NCBI RefSeq assembly: GCF_002902845.1
Contig: NZ_PPTF01000013.1
Span: forward strand, 1-47,025
DNA from: Chromobacterium sinusclupearum
Lineage (GTDB): Bacteria; Pseudomonadota; Gammaproteobacteria; Burkholderiales; Chromobacteriaceae
DNA length: 47,025 nucleotides
Direction: 5' to 3'
In this document: positions 37,979 through 45,342 of the stretch, in pieces
How the letters are laid out: each line of letters begins with the position of its first letter
Numbering within the stretch: the first letter of the stretch is position 1
Position numbers and translations under genes: made by a program
Notes under the pieces: model-generated
What the model was told of the DNA's origin: nothing
The model's input: only the letters and a program-made list of their open reading frames with translations
The model's database searches: none

Positions 37979-38347
37979 ATGGAAAAATCCTATTTGTATG
38001 AGTTCCTGGTGCGCGGCACGCCAAGCGGCATCGCGGGCGCGCATGTGATCTATGCCGCCGATGCGAAAAACACGCTGACTGGCGAGGCGCGAACAGAGAT
38101 TGGCGCGGCCCAGCCGGTGGCGCTGATCGCAGGCAAGCCGGGTTGTCCGATTGCCGATGTGGTCGGTGCGGTCAATGTGGCGGCGCTGGCCGAAATCGAG
38201 CAGCTGCGCGAACAGGTTCGGGCGCGTGATGCGGAGCTGGCCGAGGCAAAACAGCAGCTGCAGCGCCAGGCGGACGAACTGGCGGCGCTGAAGGCCAGGC
38301 CGGTCTATCCATCCATCGCGCCGGCTCCTGCTGGGGAATCGGCATGA
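37979..38347 (+). CDS. Fibre-associated protein with coiled-coil tail
   Basis: 122 aa. YLYEFLVRGTPSGIAGAHVI is followed by a beta segment (PVALIAGKPGCPIADVVGAV) and a coiled coil (ALAEIEQLREQVRARDAELA, EAKQQLQRQADELAALK). Placed right after the fibre gene, it may be a fibre assembly protein or minor tail tip protein. Coupled to the next gene by ATGA. Confidence 0.55.
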   Translation: MEKSYLYEFLVRGTPSGIAGAHVIYAADAKNTLTGEARTEIGAAQPVALIAGKPGCPIADVVGAVNVAALAEIEQLREQVRARDAELAEAKQQLQRQADELAALKARPVYPSIAPAPAGESA

Positions 38348-38634
38348 CGACGGCGCTGATCGTCCTTTGCGTCTTGCAGCAGTTGCTGGACGTGGCGACT
38401 ACCTGGCATGTGATCCGCCGGGGCATCGGGCGCGAGGTCAATCCGTTGCTCAATGCGGTCATGGCGCGCATCGGCATCCTGCCGGCGCTGCTGCTGACCA
38501 AGCTGGCGCTACTGGCGGCCTGCTGGTGGTTACGGCCGCCATGGCCGGCCTATGCGCTGCTGGTGGCGATCTATCTGCCAGTGCTGATCAACAATTTCAA
38601 AGTTATCCAACAGGGCCGGGAAAACCGGCCCTGA
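38344..38634 (+). CDS. Membrane protein, DUF5658-like
   Basis: 96 aa with three hydrophobic segments (MTTALIVLCVLQQLLDVATT, ILPALLLTKLALLAACWW, AYALLVAIYLPVLINNF) and the family motif TTWHVIRRGIGREVNPLLNA. It lies directly before the holin. It may assist lysis as a second holin or antiholin; that is inferred from position only. Confidence 0.65.
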   Translation: MTTALIVLCVLQQLLDVATTWHVIRRGIGREVNPLLNAVMARIGILPALLLTKLALLAACWWLRPPWPAYALLVAIYLPVLINNFKVIQQGRENRP

Positions 38635-38652
38635 TTCATTTTGGGGAAGGGC

Positions 38653-38931
38653 ATGCAGGAACACGAAAAAGGGATTTTGGCGCTGGTGGTAGTGGGCGCG
38701 TTTGTCGGCCTGGGCAAGTTGCTAGTCAGCAATGAGCAGATCACGGCACGCCTGGCAGTGGGCCGCGCCATCCTGGGCGGCGCCACGTCCAGCGTTGCCG
38801 GGGTCGCGCTGGCGCAGTTTCCAGATATGCCGCTGCCGGCGCTTGTTGGCGTAGGGGCGGGCCTGGGCATCCTGGGCGCGCAGTATCTGGAAGCCTGGTT
38901 GAAGCAGAAGGCCGACAAGATCGGCCGTTGA
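38653..38931 (+). CDS. Holin, LydA/superfamily III-like
   Basis: 92 aa from ATG 38653. Hydrophobic spans at about 7-24 (GILALVVVGAFVGLGKLLV) and 45-80 (TSSVAGVALAQFPDMPLPAL, VGVGAGLGILGAQYLEA) with a basic C-terminus are typical of this holin class. It forms membrane lesions releasing the transglycosylase. It is followed by a terminator and then by R-like endolysin. Confidence 0.75.
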   Translation: MQEHEKGILALVVVGAFVGLGKLLVSNEQITARLAVGRAILGGATSSVAGVALAQFPDMPLPALVGVGAGLGILGAQYLEAWLKQKADKIGR

Positions 38932-38951
38932 GCAAAAGCAGTTTTGAACAC

Positions 38952-38974
38952 AAGCCCGCCTCGCGCGGGCTTTT
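38952..38974 (+). terminator. Terminator between holin and endolysin
   Basis: AAGCCCGC/GCGGGCTT with a 5-base loop and four T (TTTTGCTTTT). Endolysin transcription must pass it or start after it, so it may tune lysis timing. Confidence 0.65.
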
Positions 38975-38994
38975 GCTTTTATAGGGGGTAACAC

Positions 38995-39471
38995 ATGGCA
39001 AGGATTTCTGAGCAAGAAGCCGGCGGCCGCAACGTACTGGCGTTTCTGGACATGCTGGCATTCAGCGAGGGTACGGCCGGGCGAGGCGACGATGGTTACA
39101 ACGTCGTCGTGGGCGGTGGGATGTTCGATAACGGGTTTGTCGATCATCCGCGCCGGCTGGTCGAGCTGCCGCGCCTGGGTATCAAATCGACGGCCGCCGG
39201 CCGTTACCAGCTGCTGGCGCGCTACTACGACGCTTATGCGCGGCTGCTAGGACTGTCCAATTTCGGGGCGATGAATCAGGACCGCATCGCCATCCAGCAA
39301 ATCCGCGAATGCCGCGCGCTGGAGGATATCCGCGCCGGCCGATTGGCGGCGGCCGTGACGAAGTGTGCGCGAATTTGGGCGAGCCTGCCTGGCGCGGGCT
39401 ATGGCCAACGGGAAAACCGGCTATCTGATCTGCAAAGTGCTTTTGTGAAGGCGGGCGGGGTGCTGGCATGA
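38995..39471 (+). CDS. R: Endolysin, lambda R-type transglycosylase
   Basis: 158 aa. The match to lambda R is plain: FLDMLAFSEGT (catalytic Glu25), YNVVVGGGMFDNGFVDHPRR, STAAGRYQLLARYYDAYARL and IWASLPGAGYGQ. It cleaves the glycan strand forming 1,6-anhydro ends. No signal peptide, so holin is needed. It overlaps Rz by 4 bp. Confidence 0.95.
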   Translation: MARISEQEAGGRNVLAFLDMLAFSEGTAGRGDDGYNVVVGGGMFDNGFVDHPRRLVELPRLGIKSTAAGRYQLLARYYDAYARLLGLSNFGAMNQDRIAIQQIRECRALEDIRAGRLAAAVTKCARIWASLPGAGYGQRENRLSDLQSAFVKAGGVLA

Positions 39472-39887
39472 ATGCGGGCATTTTACGGGCAGCTGGCGGC
39501 CTGCTGCTGGTTGCGGTGTGGGTTGGCTCGATGGCTTGGGCCTATGAGCAGGGCGGCCAGCGCGAGCGGCTGGAGTGGCAGCTGAAAGACGCCACGCGGG
39601 AGGCTGGCCAGACAAAAGCAGATTTCGATGCCTACCGGCAGGAGACTGAGCGGCTGCATGGCCTGTCGCAGATCATCGAAAGCAAATTGGACGCGCTACG
39701 GAATGCGCAGCCGAAAATCATTGAAAGGTATAACCGTGTTGTTGAGAAAAATCCTCTGCCCGCTGATTGCCGCCCTGGCCCTGACCGCCTGCGCGAACTC
39801 AATGCCGCCATCGAGGCCGCAAACGCCGCCATTGCCAGTCAACCTGGCCAGGCCTTGCGCGGCATTGAAGCCGGTGACGGTGGATAG
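39468..39887 (+). CDS. Rz: Inner membrane spanin Rz
   Basis: 139 aa with an N-terminal membrane anchor (AAGGLLLVAVWVGSMAWAYE) and a periplasmic coiled coil (QGGQRERLEWQLKDATREAG, YRQETERLHGLSQIIESKLD). The last third carries Pro and Cys. It pairs with Rz1 nested in the +1 frame. Spanins fuse the inner and outer membranes at the last step of lysis. Confidence 0.85.
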   Translation: MNAGILRAAGGLLLVAVWVGSMAWAYEQGGQRERLEWQLKDATREAGQTKADFDAYRQETERLHGLSQIIESKLDALRNAQPKIIERYNRVVEKNPLPADCRPGPDRLRELNAAIEAANAAIASQPGQALRGIEAGDGG

Positions 39888-39957
39888 TTGGGATGCTGTG
39901 GGGGCTGGATATATAGGCTTGGTGTTTCAGTATGGGGTGTGTGGTGTAGTTAAGTAA
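39736..39957 (+). CDS. Rz1: Outer membrane spanin Rz1 (nested)
   Basis: 73 aa from GTG 39736 with AAAGG 7 bases upstream, in another frame within Rz. A lipoprotein signal ends in the lipobox ALTAC (Cys19) followed by ANSMPPSRPQTPPLPVNL, the proline-rich part typical of Rz1. The last 25 residues extend past the Rz stop and look non-conserved. A GTG start is unusual but the lipobox is clear. Confidence 0.8.
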   Translation: MLLRKILCPLIAALALTACANSMPPSRPQTPPLPVNLARPCAALKPVTVDSWDAVGAGYIGLVFQYGVCGVVK

Positions 39958-39960
39958 AGA

Positions 39961-39985
39961 AAGCCCTGCGAAAGCGGGGCTATTC
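39961..39985 (+). terminator. Late-region terminator (imperfect)
   Basis: AGCCC/GGGCT arms with GCGAAAGC at the tip and TATTCT after. It follows Rz1 and ends the late transcript before the oppositely oriented cargo. Confidence 0.5.
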
Positions 39986-40953
39986 TAGGTAATGATTCTG
40001 TATTCTGTTGGGCATAGTTGTGCTTGTTTAATTTTAAGTTGCGGAAGCCTTTTTTCCATTCTTTTTTTATTTATCTCCAGGATGTAATTTCTTGTCTCCT
40101 CCGATGCTTTTGCACCAATTATGACGCTTTTTAGGAAATTGTCGCCGAATGGTACGGATAGTCCGCATTGTCTACCAGTTATAAGTCGCCATTCATCCTC
40201 ATATCGCCATGATTCGGCTTTCTGAAGAAGATTTAAGTCGAAATCATTTGACTGTACTTTAATCATTGGGTTGATTTGAGGTCGACTGTTACTGTACTCA
40301 ACTTTGAATAGAAGATTCGATAGATGTAGTTCTTCGGTAAGGTCAAATTCCACGCATATGCCTTGATGGTTGAATGCGTAGTGCGACCACATGAGAATGT
40401 TTTCTGCATTTGTTGTGAAGCAGAATATTCCCATTTTTTCCATTGTTTTGCGAAGGCTTATAATTGTTTCGCTGATGAATTGTTCTCTGTTTACTAATAC
40501 TTCTTTTAGGCGTTTATTAACTGCGGCTTTTAGTTTGTTTCCGCGCAGATTTTGTAGTCTTTGGAACGATCCCGTTATTGAAGAGTGTATCTCTTTCCCG
40601 GTGGCATCTGTTTTGTAGCTAGGGAATACGTCGAAAGGGTCGTTGAATTGTGTGTGAGATGAAAGATAAAGCTCGTGATTGATAAGGATTTTTTCTAGCC
40701 ATTCTTTCCGTTTTAATATCTCTGTATTGTCTTTAAAGCAAAGTGGGGATGGAAAATATTTATAGATGTATGTTGGAATAGGAGGGGTTCTGGATTGAAA
40801 GAGTTTTTCCTTGTTTTCTCTTGAGAGCGCATTAAACCCGTCAATAATTTCCGCATCCCGCTTTGTTGGAATTAATGCATCTCTCGGTGTTGTAAGGCCA
40901 TATGTTTGTATTTCTTGCAATAGTTCTTGGGATGGTTTTATTGTTGATGGCAT
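39985..40953 (-). CDS. DUF2971 family protein (defence-associated type)
   Basis: 322 aa from ATG 40953 (AGAGGAG upstream). DUF2971 hallmarks are IYKYFPSPLCF, ELYLSSHTQFNDPFDVFPSY, IFCFTTNAENILMWSHYAFN, HQGICVEFDLTEE and a late ESWRYEDEWRLI. The family occurs in abortive infection and other defence settings; its chemistry is not known. The gene is A/T-rich. It is 50 bp downstream of HigA and may be read with it. Confidence 0.85.
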   Translation of the reverse strand: MPSTIKPSQELLQEIQTYGLTTPRDALIPTKRDAEIIDGFNALSRENKEKLFQSRTPPIPTYIYKYFPSPLCFKDNTEILKRKEWLEKILINHELYLSSHTQFNDPFDVFPSYKTDATGKEIHSSITGSFQRLQNLRGNKLKAAVNKRLKEVLVNREQFISETIISLRKTMEKMGIFCFTTNAENILMWSHYAFNHQGICVEFDLTEELHLSNLLFKVEYSNSRPQINPMIKVQSNDFDLNLLQKAESWRYEDEWRLITGRQCGLSVPFGDNFLKSVIIGAKASEETRNYILEINKKRMEKRLPQLKIKQAQLCPTEYRIIT

Positions 40954-41002
40954 GTCGAACTCCTCTTTTTGACGTAAGAAAAATTCCTCAGAGGTGAGAG
41001 TT

Positions 41003-41299
41003 TTAGGCGGCTTGCTTGTGCAGTTTTATGCGAATCAGAACTTCGGATACTTTGTCCTTGGCCTGCTCCATGTCGTAATGGCTTTGTAGATTAATCCAGA
41101 ACTCAGGCTCAACACCAAAGAATGCGCCAAGGCGCAGTGCTGTATCCGGGGTAATCGCACGTTTTCCCTGGACAATTTCATTGATTCGTCTTGCTGGAAC
41201 TTCAATCGCCTTCGCCAAAGCATACTGCGAGATGTTCATGGGTTGTAGCCAGTCAAGGTTTAGTATTTCGCCAGGGTGTGCCAGTGGTACTTCACGCAT
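41003..41299 (-). CDS. higA: HigA-family antitoxin
   Basis: 98 aa from ATG 41299 with GGAG 8 bases upstream. HPGEILNLDWLQPMNISQYA, LAKAIEVPARRINEIVQGKR and PDTALRLGAFFGVEPEFWINLQ are the HigA XRE signature. It neutralises HigB and represses the operon. As usual for this family it is the second gene, following higB. Confidence 0.95.
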   Translation of the reverse strand: MREVPLAHPGEILNLDWLQPMNISQYALAKAIEVPARRINEIVQGKRAITPDTALRLGAFFGVEPEFWINLQSHYDMEQAKDKVSEVLIRIKLHKQAA

Positions 41300-41321
41300 A
41301 TTCAATTCTCCAATGGTCGAG

Positions 41322-41343
41322 AGCCGGGGATTGCTCCCCGGCT
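41322..41343. repeat. Hairpin between higB and higA
   Basis: Perfect 8-bp stem AGCCGGGG/CCCCGGCT with a 6-base loop. No T-run on the minus strand. It would separate the toxin and antitoxin parts of the mRNA and may protect or process it. Confidence 0.7.
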
Positions 41344-41350
41344 ATGACTA

Positions 41351-41629
41351 CTAATGGTAATCAACAATCTCTACGCAGGTTGCGTTTCCATCCTCAAACT
41401 TAAAGCATATGCGCCACTGGTCGTTAATGCGTATGCTGTATTGTCCGATTCGGTCGCCCTTGAGTGCTTCCAGTCTGTTGCCCGGCGGCACTTTCAAGGT
41501 TTCAATGGTTGTTGCTGCGTTCAGTTGCTGCAACTTCCTGATTGCCACGTTTTCGATGTTGACGAATCGCTTGACTCGCTTCCCTGAGAACAGCGATTCA
41601 GTGTCTGAACACTTGAACGAAGTAATCAT
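41351..41629 (-). CDS. higB: HigB-family toxin (mRNA interferase)
   Basis: 92 aa from ATG 41629; a longer TTG frame is possible but this matches the family length. Motifs ESLFSGKRVKRFVNIENVAI, PPGNRLEALKGDRIGQYSIR and INDQWRICFKFEDGNATCVE are those of RelE-like HigB, including the conserved R/QWRICF block. It cleaves mRNA on the ribosome. The operator palindrome lies just upstream. Confidence 0.95.
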   Translation of the reverse strand: MITSFKCSDTESLFSGKRVKRFVNIENVAIRKLQQLNAATTIETLKVPPGNRLEALKGDRIGQYSIRINDQWRICFKFEDGNATCVEIVDYH

Positions 41630-41633
41630 GTGC

Positions 41634-41676
41634 AAATAGTAACGCAAGGCGTTATTAACGTCAAGCGTTACTATTT
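41634..41676. promoter_or_regulatory. HigBA operator palindrome
   Basis: Arms AAATAGTAACGC (41634-41645) and its exact reverse complement (41665-41676) enclose the shorter palindrome CGTTATTAACG. HigA is the likely ligand. The right arm overlaps the 3' end of the SRAP-like gene. Confidence 0.8.
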
Positions 41677-42098
41677 TTGATCAAGCGAGGCATGCGCGGA
41701 CTGTGGCGGGCGAGGTCATCTGTCGCGGGGATTGTGATGATATAAACTCTGGGACGTGGCTCGACTTTGTGGCCGATCATCTGCGGGCTGGAGATTGCTG
41801 CGCCTTGAATGACAAATCCGTCTGCTATGTTGATCCAATGCTCTTTGTCTTCGCTGTCTAGCAGTAGAAAGGCGCGGGCGGGTATTTTCACCGGCTTGGG
41901 ATGGAAGCGCGCCCACTTGCGGGCGCGTATGTCTTCCAGCGGCAACAGGCCGCCGCTTGGCGTGCTTGTGGTCCATGCAACGCCAGGCCTGCCCCATTGG
42001 CACCATTCAACCGAGCCATCGCGCATCAGGACAGGCAGTATGGGGTGTTGGTCGGCCCAGCGGATGGGCTGGCCATTAAACTCTATGCCGGCACACAT
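41661..42098 (-). CDS. SRAP-like protein (possible abasic-site binder)
   Basis: 145 aa if started at ATG 42098, which gives MCAG with Cys2 as in SRAP/YedK/HMCES proteins, whose processed N-terminal Cys crosslinks abasic DNA. The end LARHSPRMPRLI resembles the SRAP H-x-R-M-P motif. The middle (PVLMRDGSVEWCQWGRPG, KIPARAFLLLDSEDKEHWIN) matches a shorter variant group. The usual active-site Glu is not evident (LLLD where E is expected). Start at MWM five codons earlier is possible. Medium confidence in family; activity unproven. Confidence 0.55.
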   Translation of the reverse strand: MCAGIEFNGQPIRWADQHPILPVLMRDGSVEWCQWGRPGVAWTTSTPSGGLLPLEDIRARKWARFHPKPVKIPARAFLLLDSEDKEHWINIADGFVIQGAAISSPQMIGHKVEPRPRVYIITIPATDDLARHSPRMPRLIKNSNA

Positions 42099-42158
42099 AC
42101 CATGCATCCACATAGGATATCATGGTCGATTGTCCGTCAATTGTATGTCTTTGGGCTG

Positions 42159-42434
42159 TCATGCTTTGGTTCTGCCTTGGCATTTTGACAGCCTTACGGT
42201 TCTAATTCCGCTTCCATCTTCCTGTTGAAGATCATGGTGTGCTTCGCTGGCATTGTATATTTCGCCCTCAATTTCAAATTGTACTACCCAAGGAAATACT
42301 TCCTTTGCGCTTTCAGATGGCATGTAAAGTTTACTAGCGTTTATCTGGTGGTCAGGATTGTGGGTTATTCTAATTGCTTTGATTTTTACTTTTCTCTGAC
42401 CGTTATCATTTATGGCGGTTACGATCATTTCCAT
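42159..42434 (-). CDS. Hypothetical protein, 91 aa
   Basis: ATG 42434 with GGAG 6 bases upstream. Beta-rich N-terminal part (MIVTAINDNGQRKVKIKAIR), then EVFPWVVQFEIEGEIYNASE and a basic end. No cysteine pair, no membrane segment. It stands between the immunity-like gene and the SRAP-like gene and is A/T-rich like them. Not recognised. Confidence 0.5.
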   Translation of the reverse strand: MEMIVTAINDNGQRKVKIKAIRITHNPDHQINASKLYMPSESAKEVFPWVVQFEIEGEIYNASEAHHDLQQEDGSGIRTVRLSKCQGRTKA

Positions 42435-42464
42435 ATTACTCTCCTTGTCACTTGTTAAATTACA

Positions 42465-43247
42465 TTATTCACCTGGTAGACTAAATGTAGGTGCATCATC
42501 GCGTTTTATATATAAAGAAAACCAGTTCTTTGGGTACTCTGTATTGCTGTCGTATTCCTTTTTAAGAACGCCGAACACTAAAGTCAACGGGGTCGAGTTT
42601 CTAGTGGTGGAAAATTGATAAAAAGCTGCAATTCGGGCGTTTTCAGCTAAAAACTTGCCATGGTCTCGTTCGGGCGATAGGTCTGGCTTTATCAGGTTTG
42701 ATTCTATGTCTGAGAGTGTGAATTTTTGGACGAACTTTAGATTCAGTGCCTTGTAGTCATTGCTGTTGAAATTGGTGAGCGCTGTGGTTTTGCTACTAAC
42801 ATCCATTTCTATATTGCTGTACGACCATGGGGATTCATCATCTTTCCGGTTCATGGCGCTGTAGAATTCACCATAAATACCGTTTGCAGTTGTTGTTTTA
42901 TTTTTGATTATATAGGTGTATGTCAAATAGCCGCGCTGGATGGGTTGAAGAGGCAATTTTGGCGTGTGCAGTTCCAAAACTAAATTTGGATCTGTTTTGT
43001 CAATCGGTGAAGCGCTATCTTTGCTGGTTAGTGCTGCAATGTTTATGTCTACAAAGTGCAGCAGTTCCTTTTTGTCTTGCTGGGATAGGGTGAAATTTTT
43101 TCTATCCATTTCAGAGAAAAGATTGTATCCAGTCTGGATGCTGTCCTTTGTTTTGCTAACCTTTTTCTCATCGCTATGAGTCATCTTTAAAATCCAAATT
43201 GTTATCAGAACAATAAGAAGTAACAGGGGAGTTGTTTTACGCAGCAT
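42465..43247 (-). CDS. Membrane-anchored protein, candidate immunity protein
   Basis: 260 aa from ATG 43247. It has an N-terminal anchor or uncleaved signal (KTTPLLLLIVLITIWILKMT) and a long soluble part likely periplasmic, with Asn/Thr-rich beta segments (GYLTYTYIIKNKTTTANGIY). No known domain. It starts 5 bp downstream of the candidate effector. Envelope-targeting type VI effectors are usually paired with a membrane or periplasmic immunity protein encoded directly after them; this is the basis of the proposal. Confidence 0.6.
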   Translation of the reverse strand: MLRKTTPLLLLIVLITIWILKMTHSDEKKVSKTKDSIQTGYNLFSEMDRKNFTLSQQDKKELLHFVDINIAALTSKDSASPIDKTDPNLVLELHTPKLPLQPIQRGYLTYTYIIKNKTTTANGIYGEFYSAMNRKDDESPWSYSNIEMDVSSKTTALTNFNSNDYKALNLKFVQKFTLSDIESNLIKPDLSPERDHGKFLAENARIAAFYQFSTTRNSTPLTLVFGVLKKEYDSNTEYPKNWFSLYIKRDDAPTFSLPGE

Positions 43248-43252
43248 GATGC

Positions 43253-43954
43253 TTAGTCCCCGCCCAACCATGTTGATGGATTAAGGGTTGGATCGTCCTC
43301 TGCCTTGCCTGTGTTGCTATTTGACATGATGCGTTGCCATTTCTTTTCTTTGGCCGCTAGTTGTATTTCCGAACCTTTATACTTCGTGCTGATATCATCA
43401 TAGAATGCATAGGGATTGACAACATCCTCCATGACGACACCCTTCCCAATAAAGCTCCCGCCTCTTGGAACATTAGGCCATCCTGCAGTAATGATATCCC
43501 TTGCACTTCTGGCGCAAGTAAAGTTGTGGAAAATGTTGTAGTAGCGTTTTCCAGCTAGAACATCGGCGCGGTACTCTTTCCCCTTTGAAAGCATTTGGTC
43601 ATGTTGCGCTTTACTGATGTTGAATCTGAAAAGACGAGTAGCCCCAGGTATTTTATATTCTGGAGTACCTAGCCCATAGGCTCGTTCTCTTGTTGATGCT
43701 CCAGGGTGCGGGCCTAAGCTATAAAAAAATGTAATCTTGCCATTTTTGGTTAGATACATGAAGGTATGCCCAGGGTCTTCCAGGACATAGTGGACTTTTC
43801 GCATTCCGTTCGGGGCGACATAGACCTCACGATATGCATTAGGGTCATTGACTTCAAATCCTATGATAAGATTAAAGAAGTCTTCCTGATGCTCGGCGAC
43901 TGCATTCTGATCCTTCGGCTTCGTCTTTGCTGTTGTTTGTTTTGCTTCTGCCAT
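43253..43954 (-). CDS. Candidate T6SS effector, permuted papain-like
   Basis: 233 aa, no signal peptide. A His63 (DPGHTFMYLTKNGKITFFYS) followed much later by Cys147 (YYNIFHNFTCARSARDIITA) is the order of circularly permuted papain-fold enzymes (PPPDE, YiiX, LRAT and permuted NlpC/P60). There GH-x-x-x-Y comes first and Y...N-C-x-x-(F/A) second. It is encoded 5 bp after a VgrG tip domain and before a membrane-anchored protein, the standard effector-immunity order. Targets could be peptidoglycan or lipid. Family and delivery are inferred. Confidence 0.6.
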   Translation of the reverse strand: MAEAKQTTAKTKPKDQNAVAEHQEDFFNLIIGFEVNDPNAYREVYVAPNGMRKVHYVLEDPGHTFMYLTKNGKITFFYSLGPHPGASTRERAYGLGTPEYKIPGATRLFRFNISKAQHDQMLSKGKEYRADVLAGKRYYNIFHNFTCARSARDIITAGWPNVPRGGSFIGKGVVMEDVVNPYAFYDDISTKYKGSEIQLAAKEKKWQRIMSNSNTGKAEDDPTLNPSTWLGGD

Positions 43955-43959
43955 ATTAA

Positions 43960-44307
43960 TTAATCTTCCAAACTATTTCCAAGTGCATCATGATCTAGAC
44001 GCACCGACAAATCATTTGGTGTGCTGGTATGTATCCGTTGAGTCCTGCCTTTGTTGTCTGTTATGCCTTTGATCGTCTGGCCCTTGCCATCCTTGATGAT
44101 ATAGGGTTTATTCTTCTGGATATTTCCTTCGGCGTCCTTCACTACGAATGAAAGACTGTTATAGTCCGCCGATGGCATGCCTTGCATATTCATGCCGATT
44201 TGCGCCGGCCCTGAGAGCGCGATATTCTGCCCACGGATGCTAACTTGTCCAGGACAATGAATTTCAATATTGCCCCCTGCTATTCTGATGTAACCGCCGC
44301 CTGACAT
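43960..44307 (-). CDS. Detached VgrG C-terminal domain (DUF2345 tip plus extension)
   Basis: 115 aa. SGGGYIRIAGGNIEIHCPGQ, VSIRGQNIALSGPAQ is the end of the DUF2345 beta helix of VgrG. It is followed by the usual C-terminal extension FVVKDAEGNIQKNKPYIIKD, GITDNKGRTQRIHT that docks cargo. The rest of VgrG is missing. ATG 44307 has GGAGG 5-6 bases upstream, so the fragment could be translated on its own. Either a truncated vgrG left after cargo capture or a free adaptor. Confidence 0.75.
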   Translation of the reverse strand: MSGGGYIRIAGGNIEIHCPGQVSIRGQNIALSGPAQIGMNMQGMPSADYNSLSFVVKDAEGNIQKNKPYIIKDGKGQTIKGITDNKGRTQRIHTSTPNDLSVRLDHDALGNSLED

Positions 44308-44365
44308 TTTGCCCTCCAGGGTAGGATAGTTCGGATTAGAAAATCAAATACATCATTCGATCAGC

Positions 44366-44992
44366 ATGACATTCATCATTGCAATGCAGGCCGAAGACAG
44401 CCTTATCGTGTCGGCCGACAACACGACGGTCGCGTTCAGCAATCGCACAGCCTTCAGGCGGAACATCGCCTCGAAGAAGCTCCTCGACTGGCCAGGCGGC
44501 GTATTCACCGGCACCGGCGAGTATGGCGTCGTTCAGCGCACGCTGGAACACCTTATCCGCGGCGCCGCCCTATCGTCACTGCCGGCGCTGCTGGCGCACG
44601 AAAAGGCGTATCGGCGCCAGGAGGCCGGCCCGAACGAGCAGATCGACATCACACGGTTGATCCTGTCAGCGCCCACGCCAGAAGGCCCGCGGCTGCACAT
44701 CGTCACGGATGACGCCATCGAGCAGATCGGCCCAGGCGAGCTGCTGATGTTCTTCCCCCTCGACTATGACTTCTTCGCGGCCTCGTCAGAGGCAATCCGT
44801 GACCTGAACGCTGCGCTCTGCCCCCAATCTGTTTTTGCCACGCCTGATGAGTGGATCGGCTTCTATGCCGAGAAGTTCGCGCATATCTACGCGCTGCAGA
44901 GCCAGAACAACGAGCTGATCAGCAGGAGCTTCAATATCCACTTTCAGACCGAAGAGCAGTCGCTGATGTTCTTCGCTGAGAATCCAGCCTAA
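44366..44992 (+). CDS. Proteasome/HslV-like Ntn-hydrolase candidate
   Basis: 208 aa. After Met removal the N-terminus is Thr1 (TFIIAMQAEDSLIVSADNTT). Asp17 falls at exactly the position of HslV Asp17, Asn/Lys-Lys around 32-37 (RRNIASKKLLDW) align with HslV Lys33, and GGVFTGTGEYGVVQRTLEHL matches the glycine-rich turn and helix. These are the active-site elements of threonine proteases. Size suits HslV/beta-subunits. GC-rich, unlike its cargo neighbours, and divergent from the VgrG fragment. No clear ribosome site. Confidence 0.6.
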   Translation: MTFIIAMQAEDSLIVSADNTTVAFSNRTAFRRNIASKKLLDWPGGVFTGTGEYGVVQRTLEHLIRGAALSSLPALLAHEKAYRRQEAGPNEQIDITRLILSAPTPEGPRLHIVTDDAIEQIGPGELLMFFPLDYDFFAASSEAIRDLNAALCPQSVFATPDEWIGFYAEKFAHIYALQSQNNELISRSFNIHFQTEEQSLMFFAENPA

Positions 44993-45342
44993 CGCACCGC
45001 CGCTGTGGTCGGTCAGATCGCCGAGTCGGATATGAAGTTGTCGCTAAAGAAAAATTCACACAATAGCAGCATGATGGGGGCTTGCCAGCTGGCTGATGGT
45101 GTAGGTCTATAAGGATAGTCTGGTCGACAAGAATATTTCAGACATCCTGCAGTACGCAACACGTAATGCAGGATTCTCGAAGGTGGGCTTTGCTTGGTGC
45201 TTGCACTTTCTCATGGGGGAAATAGTGCTTGGAGTGTGTTTTGGCGCAAAGTTAAAAATAATTCAATTTAAGTTTTTTTATATTTGATGTCACCAATTCA
45301 TTATCGGGAGATTGTTACCAAACACTATTGATAGTGAAAGAT
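44993..45342. other. Region without a clear gene
   Basis: About 350 bases. The first half is GC-moderate; the second is A/T-rich. One plus-strand frame without a start codon (around 45106-45288) reads DSLVDKNISDILQYATRNAG and then a hydrophobic stretch; it could be a gene remnant. No RNA gene, terminator or operator stands out. Promoters for the nuclease gene do not lie here, since that gene points left from 46413. Confidence 0.4.

Noticed and set aside
45106..45288. Plus-strand frame with a hydrophobic end
   Set aside because: No start codon with ribosome site and no family match; at most a gene remnant, so not listed as a gene.
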